Assembly: GCA_036384915.1 (NCBI GenBank)
Contig: DASVLJ010000018.1
Coordinates: 1 to 31,502 of the forward strand
Source: PKWO01 sp036384915
GTDB lineage: Bacteria > Pseudomonadota > Gammaproteobacteria > Burkholderiales > Burkholderiaceae_D
Direction of reading: 5' to 3'
Length of the DNA stretch: 31,502 nt
Below, piece by piece: positions 8,228-15,895 of the stretch (position 1 is its first letter; the number at the start of each line of letters is the position of its first letter). The translations under genes and the position numbers were made by a program. The notes beneath the pieces are model-generated. The model was given only the letters and a program-made list of their open reading frames with translations. It had not been told where the DNA came from and searched no databases.

Positions 8228-9916
8228 TTGAAGAGCGTTTCCCATCGCCTCCTTACGATCCTGTGTCTGGCCGCACCGATTTTTTCCGCCGCCCAGACCG
8301 GGACGCTCAATACATCGACAGAATCCGGGCAAATTGCCGCGATTCCCCACTTCGTCAAGGAAAACGGTCGCACCGCGCTCGTCGTCGACGGCGAACCGTA
8401 CACCATACTTGGCGCACAGGCGCACAATTCAAGCAATTATCCCGAAGCGCTCAAGCAGGTTTGGCCGGCGATTGCGGATGCGCACGCCAATACGCTGGAG
8501 ATTCCTGTCGCCTGGGAACAGATCGAGCCGGCCGAAGGCAGGTTCGACTTCAATTACGTCGATACGCTGGTAGAGCAGGCGCGCCGCAATAAGGTGCACC
8601 TCGTGCTGCTTTGGTTCGGCACTTGGAAAAACACGAATCCCCAATACGTTCCGGAATGGGTGAAGTTCGACAACGGACGCTTTCCGCGCATGATCGACGA
8701 AAGCGGCAAGCTGACCTATTGCCTCTCGCCGTTCGGAGAGGAAACGCTCAAGGCCGACAAAAGGGCTTTCGTCGCGTTGATGAGCCACATCAGGAAGATC
8801 GACGAAAAAAACCATACCGTCATCATGATGCAGGTCGAGAACGAGGCGGGCACTTACGGCTACGTGCGCGATTTCGGCCCCAAAGCGGAAGCGGCCTTCA
8901 ACAGCAAGGTGCCGCAGGCGGTTCTCGAACACAAGCGGGCCCCGGTTCCCAAGGCAGCTTCCGGAACGTGGCCCGAAGTATATGGCGACTATGCCGGCGA
9001 ATATTTCCATGCGTGGGCCATTGCGCGGTACGTCGAGGAAATCGCCAAGGCGGGACGTGCCGCCTATGACCTTCCGATGTATATGAACAATGCGCTGCGC
9101 GATCCATTGGCGCCGCTGGCGCCGTGGAACAAAAATTTCGCCAGCGGCGGCCCCACCTATGATGTGATCGACATCTACAAGGCCGTCGCTCCGCACATAG
9201 ATATCATCGGCCCGGATCTTTATGCGCCGCAATCGGCCGTGGTCGCTGCGAACCTGGATCGTTTTCAGCGCGGCGACAATGCCTTGTTCGTCCCCGAGAT
9301 GAGTAACGCCGCTGTTTACGCGCGCTACGTCTACCAGATATTGGGACGCGGTTCGCTGGGGATATCGCCTTTCGGCCTCGACTATGCCGACTACAGCAAT
9401 TTTCCGCTCGGATCGAAGGCGAAAGACAAGACCATGGTCGAGCCCTTCGGCAAAATATATGCCGCGTTCCGCCCGATGGCCCCCCTTTGGGCGAAATGGG
9501 CGCTCGAAGGCCGCACGCGCGGTGTCGCCGAAGGCGACGACCGCGCCTCGCAAACCATCTTGCTCAAGAACTGGAAAGCCACGGTTGGGTACGGGTTCTG
9601 GCAGTTCGGCGGCGAAGATTGGCTGGCTACGCTCAAGGACGCGCCGCAAGACAGCGAAAATCTCAACGGCGGCGTCGCGATTGCGCAGATCGGCGACAAT
9701 GAATTTGTCGTCGTGGGACAGCATGCGCGCGTGAGATTCGAGGGCGACGGCCTCAACGCCGGCAAGCCGTCCATGTTTGCGCGCGTGGAAGAAGGTCACT
9801 TCGACGGAACAGGGAAATGGATCATGGAACGCAACTGGAACGGCGATCAGGTGGATTACGGCATCAACCTCACGGGCAACCCCGTTGTCCTCAAGGTCAA
9901 GTTGGGTACATACTGA
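8228..9916 (+). CDS. Secreted beta-galactosidase, GH35/DUF5597, Bgl35A-like
   Basis: The start is put at TTG 8228, six bases after GAGG, which gives a clean signal peptide (MKSVSHRLLTILCLAAPIFS, cleavage near SAAQ) and 562 aa. ATG 8153 is in frame but has no ribosome-binding site. The mature protein closely resembles, from memory, Cellvibrio japonicus Bgl35A, the xyloglucan-specific beta-galactosidase: shared stretches include VAWEQIEP, LLWFGTWKN and a C-terminal DUF5597-like domain. The acid/base is expected at Glu206 in QVENEAG and the nucleophile at Glu357 in FVPEMSN. Probable role: removal of beta-1,2-galactose from xyloglucan oligosaccharides in the periplasm after import by the receptor encoded just upstream. 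Activity on other galactosides is possible. Confidence 0.88.
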   Translation: MKSVSHRLLTILCLAAPIFSAAQTGTLNTSTESGQIAAIPHFVKENGRTALVVDGEPYTILGAQAHNSSNYPEALKQVWPAIADAHANTLEIPVAWEQIEPAEGRFDFNYVDTLVEQARRNKVHLVLLWFGTWKNTNPQYVPEWVKFDNGRFPRMIDESGKLTYCLSPFGEETLKADKRAFVALMSHIRKIDEKNHTVIMMQVENEAGTYGYVRDFGPKAEAAFNSKVPQAVLEHKRAPVPKAASGTWPEVYGDYAGEYFHAWAIARYVEEIAKAGRAAYDLPMYMNNALRDPLAPLAPWNKNFASGGPTYDVIDIYKAVAPHIDIIGPDLYAPQSAVVAANLDRFQRGDNALFVPEMSNAAVYARYVYQILGRGSLGISPFGLDYADYSNFPLGSKAKDKTMVEPFGKIYAAFRPMAPLWAKWALEGRTRGVAEGDDRASQTILLKNWKATVGYGFWQFGGEDWLATLKDAPQDSENLNGGVAIAQIGDNEFVVVGQHARVRFEGDGLNAGKPSMFARVEEGHFDGTGKWIMERNWNGDQVDYGINLTGNPVVLKVKLGTY

Positions 9917-9934
9917 ATCCGGTAGCGGCGTTTC

Positions 9935-9985
9935 TGCGGGAATAGAAGCTGGCAGACTATACCCATGAATGCGATTTTTCCCGCA
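9935..9985. promoter_or_regulatory. 8-bp inverted repeat between beta-galactosidase and second halogenase
   Basis: TGCGGGAA and TTCCCGCA are perfect arms separated by 35 bases in the 151-base gap after the beta-galactosidase gene. They could be paired operator half-sites or a long-loop hairpin. No T-run follows directly. Function is unproven. Confidence 0.25.
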
Positions 9986-10067
9986 AGGATGCTATGCTCA
10001 AGTCCGGTGACCGCTGCGTACCATACCGGGGCAAGCTTTCCAAGGCACTAATCAACCAAGGGGAATC

Positions 10068-11600
10068 ATGGCCATGTCCGACAAGTCCATTCGAAAAATT
10101 GTCATCGTAGGCGGCGGCACCGCCGGCTGGATGACGGCCGCGCCGCTGGCGCTCAGGCTTGGCAAGGCATGCGAGATCGTTTTGGTGGAATCGCCGGAAA
10201 TCGGCACGGTTGGCGTAGGGGAAGCAACGCTGCCCACCCTGCGCTACTTCAACCTTGCGCTAGGCATCGACGGCGCCGATTTTGTGAAGAAGACGCAGGC
10301 GACGTTCAAGCTCGGCATCGAATTCAAGGACTGGGGTCATATCGGTAACCGCTTCTTTCATGGCTTCGGCGGCTTCGGCCCGTCCATCGAAAACCGCTCC
10401 CCCCACATGTACTGGCTTCGTCTCGCCCGCGAATTCAAGGACATGCCTTCCTATGAGGAATGGTCGGTCACGACCATGATGGCACGGCAGCAGCGCTTCA
10501 TGCTGCCGCATGACGGCATGCCCGGGGTCACGGACGACTTCTCCTACGCTTTCCATTTCGATGCAGGGCTCTATGCCGCCTATCTCCGCGACTACGCAAT
10601 GCACCGTGGCGTGCGGCGTGTCGAAGGCACCATCGTCGACGTCGAACAGCATGCCGAGACCGGTTTTATTACCGCTGTCAAGCTGCGTGACGGCCAACGG
10701 GTGGAGGGCGACCTGTTCGTCGATTGCACGGGTTTCCGCGGTTTGCTGATCGAGAACGTCTACAAGGCCGGATACGACGACTGGAGTGCCATGTTGCCGT
10801 GCAATAGCGCTCTGGCGGTGCCTTGCACCAGGCAAGAGTCGATTACGCCTTACACCACCTCGACCGCCCGAAATGCGGGCTGGACATGGCGCATTCCCCT
10901 GCAGCATAGAACCGGCAACGGGCACGTATACTGCAACGGATTCACGAGCGACGACGAGGCTTCACGCGTCCTGCTCGACGGGCTCGACGGCGATGCGTTA
11001 GGCGAGCCGCGTCAACTGCGGTTCACCGCGGGGCGCCGGCGCAAGTCCTGGATCAAGAATTGCGTTGCCATCGGTCTGTCGGGCGGCTTTCTTGAGCCCT
11101 TGGAGTCGACCAGCATCAACATCATCGAAAGTGCCGTCGGTTGGCTGGTGCAGTATTTCCCCGACCGCGATTTTCGTCCGGAACTGGCGGCCGAATTCAA
11201 CCGCCTGATTTCGGAACGCTACGAATTCGTGCGCGACTTCATCATCCTGCACTACAAGCTCACCAATCGGAATGATTCGGAGTTTTGGCGCTATTGCGCC
11301 GATATGCCGATTCCCGACACGCTACGCCATCAGATAGACCTGTTCCGGGAAACCGGGCGCGTCGTCATCCACGACCCGCAAGGATTCAACGTGGCATCCC
11401 ACGTTTCGATCTTGATGGGGCTCGGCATCACGCCAAAATCCAACGATCCCTTCGTCGACATGACGGATTTCCGGCAATTGCATGCGCACTTCTGGAATTT
11501 GCGCAAGGCCATTGCGCGCGCGGTAGAAGGCATGCCGGACCATGCGCAGTTCGTGCAGAAGCATGTGGCGGCCGCGGCGATGGCGCAAGCGGCCGCCTGA
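10068..11600 (+). CDS. Flavin-dependent halogenase, tryptophan-halogenase family (copy 2)
   Basis: The ATG follows AAGGGGAATC and gives 510 aa. All family hallmarks are present: FAD-binding GGGTAGW near residue 16, Lys81 in TFKLGIEF (PrnA Lys79), WTWRIP with Trp272 and Trp274, and Glu346-Ser347 in PLEST at the same numbering as PrnA. It is a clear paralogue of the gene at 3190, sharing the order of motifs and many identical stretches such as VGVGEAT, FHFDA/YHFDA and VRDFIILHY/IRDFIILHY. It should make a hypohalous acid from FADH2, O2 and chloride or bromide. The substrate is unknown; indole-like compounds are brominated by related enzymes. It stands downstream of the beta-galactosidase, with a 151-base gap that may contain its own promoter. 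Confidence 0.9.
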   Translation: MAMSDKSIRKIVIVGGGTAGWMTAAPLALRLGKACEIVLVESPEIGTVGVGEATLPTLRYFNLALGIDGADFVKKTQATFKLGIEFKDWGHIGNRFFHGFGGFGPSIENRSPHMYWLRLAREFKDMPSYEEWSVTTMMARQQRFMLPHDGMPGVTDDFSYAFHFDAGLYAAYLRDYAMHRGVRRVEGTIVDVEQHAETGFITAVKLRDGQRVEGDLFVDCTGFRGLLIENVYKAGYDDWSAMLPCNSALAVPCTRQESITPYTTSTARNAGWTWRIPLQHRTGNGHVYCNGFTSDDEASRVLLDGLDGDALGEPRQLRFTAGRRRKSWIKNCVAIGLSGGFLEPLESTSINIIESAVGWLVQYFPDRDFRPELAAEFNRLISERYEFVRDFIILHYKLTNRNDSEFWRYCADMPIPDTLRHQIDLFRETGRVVIHDPQGFNVASHVSILMGLGITPKSNDPFVDMTDFRQLHAHFWNLRKAIARAVEGMPDHAQFVQKHVAAAAMAQAAA

Positions 11601-11609
11601 GCTTCATCA

Positions 11610-11642
11610 CCTCAAGGGCGTATCGCGATTGCGCGCTTGAGG
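11610..11642. terminator. Hairpin between convergent halogenase and GH31 genes
   Basis: CCTCAAG and CTTGAGG form a 7-bp perfect stem with a 19-base loop, and flanking CATCA and TGATG can extend it past a three-base bulge. It begins ten bases after the halogenase stop, where transcripts from both strands converge. There is no clear T-run, so termination is inferred from position. Confidence 0.4.
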
Positions 11643-11752
11643 GCTTGATGATGCGCGGTTCCCATCGGCCTCCAGCCGCATGAAGCCCTGTTCCCTGCCG
11701 TACCGGCAAGTCAAGCCTTGCGGCCGGCGCAGCCTGAACCGGTCATCGCGCT

Positions 11753-14098
11753 TCACTTGGCGACGACCTTGAGCAGGCGCTGCGCGCTGCGCGTCAACTC
11801 CTTGTCGGCGCCGCTGACGCTCAAGGTGTGCGTCGCGTCGCTCCACTGCAGGCGGGTGAGGGCGCCCTTGCCCTGTTCGTAGTCGTAGGAAACGCCATCG
11901 TCGTCATACAGCGCAAACTCGCCGCTCTGGCCGGGATAGACGCGGATCTCCGCGATTGCCTGCTTGCTTGCTGTCGATTGGATGTCGCTTCCGAGCGGCA
12001 CGATGGAGCCGGCCTTGACGAACACCGGGATGCGCTCGATCGGCGCCGCCACCTTGATCCAGCGGCCGCCGGCGTGCTTCTCATTGGTCCAGAAATCGTA
12101 CCAGTCGCTGCCTGCCGGCAGGTACACTTCCTTTTCTGTCTGGCCCTGGACGGTCACAGGCGCCACCAGGAAGGCTGAACCGAACATGTACTGTGTGCCG
12201 ATATCGGCCACGTTCGGATCGCTCGGAAAGTCCATCCACAGCGGGCGCATGAAGGGCGCGCCGCTGTCGTAGGTGTGCTTGGCCTGGCTGTAGATGTAGG
12301 GAATCAACTGATAGCGCAGGCGGTCGTAGCGCGCCAGAATCGCCTCGGCCGGCTTGCCGAACTCCCAGATTTCGGTGTGCTTGCGGTCGCCATGCACGCG
12401 CAGGGTAGGCAGGAAGGTACCGTACTGGAACCAGCGCGTGAAGAGTTCGGGATAGTCGTAGTTCTGGCCTACCGTGTCGCGTGCGCCGGACGGATCGAGC
12501 AGCGGCGCCTGCGTGGCCTGGGTGGTCTGCGGCAGCCATTGCCAGCCGCCGATGTCGTTGCCCCAGTAGGCGATGCCGGAGGCGGTCATGTTCAGGCCGG
12601 TCGGAATCTGGCGCGCCAGCGCCTCCCAACTGGGATTGATGTCGGAGGACCAGAACAGCGCTCCGGTGCGTTGCGAACCAAGGTAGGCCGCGCGCGACAG
12701 GATCAGGCGCCGCTTGTTGGGCTTCCAGGCTCGCATGCCGTCGGCGACGCCTTCGACGTGCAGCAGGGGGAAGACGTTGTGGTAGCGGTCGCCGGAGCCG
12801 ATCGAGTAGAAGAAGCCGTCGGGCACCAGGTCCGGTTCGGTTTCGTCCAGCCAGGGATAGTCGAAGCCATGCGCCAGGATGTTGTCGCGCGCGTGTTCCC
12901 AGTACCATTTGCGGGCGGCCGGATTGGTGGCGTCGATCAGCGCGCCGGTGCGGTCGGAACGGAAAGGCAGGCCGTCCACCGTTTTGCCGTCCTTGTCCTT
13001 GAGCAGGTAGCCTTTGGCGTCCAGTTCGTTGAAGTAGCGGCTGGCCGTTTCAAAGCGCGGCCAGATCGAGATGATCGATTGCAGTCCAAGTTCGTGCAAC
13101 TGCTTGTTCATGCCGTCGGGATCGGGGAACTGGGCCGGATCGATGTCGAGTTGGCCCATGCGGGTCCAATAGAACCAGTCGACCACCATGATGTCCAGAG
13201 GATAGCCCTTCTCGCGATAGGTCTTGGCAACCCGCAGCACTTCCTGCTGGCTGTCGTAGCGCGCCTTGGACTGGATCAGGCCGAAAGCGGCCTTGGGCGG
13301 GATCGGGGTTTTGCCCGTCAGGCGCGCATAGCCCGAATAGATTTCCTCGGGCGTCTTGCCGGTGATGACGAAGAAGCTGAGGCGTTCTCCCACCTTGGAC
13401 TGCAGGCTGGTGCGGCCGTTGATGCCGGCCAGCAGGCGGGTCGGCGAAGGATTGTCCCACACGATGCCGTAACCCTTGGACGACACCATGAATGGCACGC
13501 AAACCGACTCGCCGGCCGGCGCGTCGTACCAGTGCTGGCAATCGATCACGCGGCCGCGCAGGTCGAGGGGCCCGGTCGATTCCTGGTTTTGGCCCATGCC
13601 GTAATAGTGCTCGTCAACAGGCGCGGTGAAGGACGCGCCGACCTGGTAAGTTTTTTCTCCGCTAACGGTAGTCGGGGCCATGTCCCAGCCCGCCATGTCG
13701 AGGATGGTCTGGCCTGTTGCGTTCCTGACCCGCAGCGCCACCGGCGCGAGCTGGGGCGCGAAGTATTTTTCGCTCATGCCGGGAACATGCGGCGGCGGGG
13801 CCGGGGCGACCTCCAGGCTGAGCGACGGGGAGGCGAAGGTGTCGCCGTCCGGGCCGCTGCTGTGGCGGAAAGCGGTATGGTCGGCGTGGTCTGCCAGGAT
13901 GCCGTAACCGGGGCCTTTCAGCGCCTCGGCCTTGTCGGCGGCGATGATGACGTGCACGACGTTGGGACCGTAGGCCTCGACCGACACCCAGGCGCCGTCG
14001 CGGTCTAGCGTCGCGAGGGGCGCGCCGACCCCCCAAGCAAGGCTTGCCGTTGCTGAAATCGATGCGGCCAGTAGCCAGCGTTGATGGCGCAATACCAT
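11753..14098 (-). CDS. Secreted GH31 glycosidase, probable alpha-xylosidase
   Basis: The start ATG at 14098 follows GGAGAAGAC and gives 781 aa; the frame stays open 28 codons further upstream but without a ribosome-binding site. A signal peptide is visible (MVLRHQRWLLAASISATASL, cleavage near SLAWG). The order is N-terminal beta-sandwich, (beta/alpha)8 barrel from about residue 240, then C-terminal beta domains including a DUF5110-like end. The nucleophile is Asp418 in WLDETEPD and the acid/base Asp486 in SSDINPSWEAL. GH31 holds alpha-xylosidases, alpha-glucosidases and transglucosylases, and sequence reading alone does not settle which. The neighbouring Bgl35A-like gene and XylR-like regulator favour alpha-xylosidase acting on xyloglucan oligosaccharides. 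It is transcribed away from the AraC-type gene across a 395-base region that carries repeat copy A. Confidence 0.85.
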   Translation of the reverse strand: MVLRHQRWLLAASISATASLAWGVGAPLATLDRDGAWVSVEAYGPNVVHVIIAADKAEALKGPGYGILADHADHTAFRHSSGPDGDTFASPSLSLEVAPAPPPHVPGMSEKYFAPQLAPVALRVRNATGQTILDMAGWDMAPTTVSGEKTYQVGASFTAPVDEHYYGMGQNQESTGPLDLRGRVIDCQHWYDAPAGESVCVPFMVSSKGYGIVWDNPSPTRLLAGINGRTSLQSKVGERLSFFVITGKTPEEIYSGYARLTGKTPIPPKAAFGLIQSKARYDSQQEVLRVAKTYREKGYPLDIMVVDWFYWTRMGQLDIDPAQFPDPDGMNKQLHELGLQSIISIWPRFETASRYFNELDAKGYLLKDKDGKTVDGLPFRSDRTGALIDATNPAARKWYWEHARDNILAHGFDYPWLDETEPDLVPDGFFYSIGSGDRYHNVFPLLHVEGVADGMRAWKPNKRRLILSRAAYLGSQRTGALFWSSDINPSWEALARQIPTGLNMTASGIAYWGNDIGGWQWLPQTTQATQAPLLDPSGARDTVGQNYDYPELFTRWFQYGTFLPTLRVHGDRKHTEIWEFGKPAEAILARYDRLRYQLIPYIYSQAKHTYDSGAPFMRPLWMDFPSDPNVADIGTQYMFGSAFLVAPVTVQGQTEKEVYLPAGSDWYDFWTNEKHAGGRWIKVAAPIERIPVFVKAGSIVPLGSDIQSTASKQAIAEIRVYPGQSGEFALYDDDGVSYDYEQGKGALTRLQWSDATHTLSVSGADKELTRSAQRLLKVVAK

Positions 14099-14340
14099 GT
14101 CTTCTCCAATTGAACGAATTATTTTGAGTGCGGGGTATTGTGCGCGCCGGCCGCCCGTCGCGGCAATTACGAAAATCGCCAATCAGCCACATGATTAGTC
14201 GCAGGCGACAGCAAGGCGGCTCTCGGTCGGATAGGGCAGTGACAGCATGCCGCCGAATACCAAATACGGCGGGCAAAGGCATGGCGGTCGGAACACGCGA
14301 GCCTGGCTCGGGCCATTACCGAACTGTTAAAATGTAACTC
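14099..14340. promoter_or_regulatory. Divergent promoter region between GH31 and AraC-type genes
   Basis: This gene-free stretch must hold the promoter of the GH31 gene and perhaps part of that of the AraC-type gene. An A/T-rich patch (TGTTAAAATGTAAC, about 14325-14338) is the only -10-like sequence I see facing right. I could not define a matching -35 or an operator. The right part of the gap (14341-14443) is a dispersed repeat, described separately. Confidence 0.35.
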
Positions 14341-14443
14341 GGAACCGGTTTCGGAAAGCCCATGGCGTTGTTGTCGCGACTTGCGGTACGGTCGAACTTT
14401 CCGCGGCGCTCTGTTCAGTGCCGGTCTTTTTGAAACCGGTTCC
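14341..14443. repeat. MITE-like palindromic repeat, copy A
   Basis: A 103-base unit is bounded by 18-base terminal inverted repeats, GGAACCGGTTTCGGAAAG on the left and the inverse of GGAACCGGTTTCAAAAAG on the right (16 of 18 match). Its first 70 bases after the opening G match 31289-31358 at 62 of 70 positions by eye. A core GGCGTTGTTG also occurs in the larger repeat at 27333. It has no open frame, so it is a non-autonomous or hairpin-type intergenic element. It ends 50 bases before the AraC-type gene and may affect that gene's expression. Confidence 0.75.
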
Positions 14444-14493
14444 AGGCCACCATCGGCACATGCGGCGCGGAACAGTTCAACACACCGTATCAT

Positions 14494-15693
14494 ATGCAAG
14501 ACTTTTATAAGAAGGCGCTGCTCGCGCTCATTTTCCTGGTGGTCGCGGATGCGCTGCTGGCTTGCTTTTTGGTTTATCAAAGCTATCTGTCGCTCGCTTT
14601 GTTGCCGGCGAAGGATGGCGATGCGCACTGGCACTACAATGTTTACTCCGACGCCGCCGCCGACCCGTCCGCAGCGCGCCTGCACGATGCTTCGCGCGAG
14701 CGTATGCGGTTTGATTTCAGGTTGCCGGACCGGGACGAGCATCCCTTTGCAGATGGCGATATGCTGCTCGACGACAGCAAGGGGCGGCCGATCCATGCGG
14801 ATTGGTCGAAATTCAGCACGATCAGCTTCGTAGCCAAATGCGCGCCGGTCAACTCGATGTCCCTTGCTATTTCCACCTTTGACAAGAGCATATCGACACC
14901 TGGCAACTTCCTGACCTACCGCACGCCATACGCCTATTTTTCCTGCTCCGAGCAGGGCGAACAGGTTTCGCTCGACCTGAACCGCCTGACTTTGCCGGAA
15001 TGGTGGCTCTATTCAATGAAACTCGATCCGTCGCAGCAAGCCTACAAGCTTGATCAAGTGGCGAAAATCCAGTTCGGAACCAGCTTCAACAGCCCGCGTA
15101 ACGTGGACTCCTTTTTTGAAGTCAGCGAACTGACTCTGCATGGGCGTGATTACCGTTATCTCGTCGCACTGGGGATTGAAATTGTGACAAGCAGCGCCGT
15201 CTTTGCCATCTGGTTTTTCCTGGCTCATGCCCGCGCGCTGACGGCCAGCATGGATGCAAAAATGAAAAAAGATCTTCCATTGATGGCATATCGCCAATTG
15301 ACGTTGGAGCCTTACAAAGATAAAGAAAAAGCATCGGTATTGCGATATATCGCGACCAATTATACGAATTCAGAACTGGACCTGGAACGTGTCACGAATG
15401 AAACGGGTGTTAACCGGAACAAAGTCAATGAAGTCCTGAAGTCGGAGTTGGACATGACTTTCACCAGCTACCTCAACAAATTACGGTTGACTGAGGCTGC
15501 CAGGTTGTTGGTCGAAAACAGTGACGCTTCGATCGCTGAAATCGCCTATTCCGTCGGTTATGCGAACGTGTCGTATTTTAATAAGCTGTTCAAGGAAGAA
15601 TACGGCTGCACACCAAAAGCTTTCCGGACAATTGCAAAACAACAACCCGCCGCCTCTTCCCCGCCTGAAGTCTGCCCAGACACCCCTGACTGA
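14494..15693 (+). CDS. Membrane-anchored AraC-family regulator
   Basis: The 399-aa protein has a first membrane segment at about residues 8-30 (ALLALIFLVVADALLACFLV), a polar, probably periplasmic domain of about 190 residues, a second segment at about 224-242 (VALGIEIVTSSAVFAIWFFL), and a cytoplasmic C-terminal AraC-type double helix-turn-helix (about residues 280-385; RLTEAARLLVENSDASIAEI, then SVGYANVSYFNKLFKEEYGC). This layout suggests a one-component sensor that detects a periplasmic ligand, possibly an oligosaccharide, and acts on nearby DNA from the membrane. The periplasmic domain is not one I recognise. The ribosome-binding site is weak, so the start is less certain. Likely targets are the GH31 gene or the receptor locus. 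Confidence 0.8.
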   Translation: MQDFYKKALLALIFLVVADALLACFLVYQSYLSLALLPAKDGDAHWHYNVYSDAAADPSAARLHDASRERMRFDFRLPDRDEHPFADGDMLLDDSKGRPIHADWSKFSTISFVAKCAPVNSMSLAISTFDKSISTPGNFLTYRTPYAYFSCSEQGEQVSLDLNRLTLPEWWLYSMKLDPSQQAYKLDQVAKIQFGTSFNSPRNVDSFFEVSELTLHGRDYRYLVALGIEIVTSSAVFAIWFFLAHARALTASMDAKMKKDLPLMAYRQLTLEPYKDKEKASVLRYIATNYTNSELDLERVTNETGVNRNKVNEVLKSELDMTFTSYLNKLRLTEAARLLVENSDASIAEIAYSVGYANVSYFNKLFKEEYGCTPKAFRTIAKQQPAASSPPEVCPDTPD

Positions 15694-15710
15694 ACTTTGC
15701 ACTCTTTGCA

Positions 15711-15743
15711 GAATTAATTCCACTTTCTGCATTTTTCTAGAAA
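15711..15743. promoter_or_regulatory. Two perfect 10-bp palindromes upstream of the XylR-like gene
   Basis: GAATTAATTC (15711-15720) and TTTCTAGAAA (15734-15743) lie 23 bases apart centre to centre in the gap between the two regulator genes. Both are perfect palindromes in an A/T-rich patch of an otherwise GC-rich sequence. They could be operators for autoregulation or chance. No certain -35/-10 pair was found here. Confidence 0.3.
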
Positions 15744-15895
15744 TTCCTCCGCAAGCGTTAGTGCCCGTACGTCCTGGCGTCCTATGATTTTCGTGGGTTA
15801 CTCCCGGTTGGTGGCTCACCCGGTCTCCCTTGAACGGAGCGGTTGTCGTTGCCTGCCGGACAAAAAAATACACCAAAATTTGGAGACATCGCGGG

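Noticed and set aside
8429..9799. 456-codon minus-strand frame opposite the beta-galactosidase
   Set aside because: Antisense shadow of a recognised GH35 gene; no motif.
12275..14008. Long plus-strand open frame of 577 codons opposite the GH31 gene
   Set aside because: It is the antisense shadow of a clear GH31 gene in GC-rich DNA; its composition is biased and no family is recognisable.
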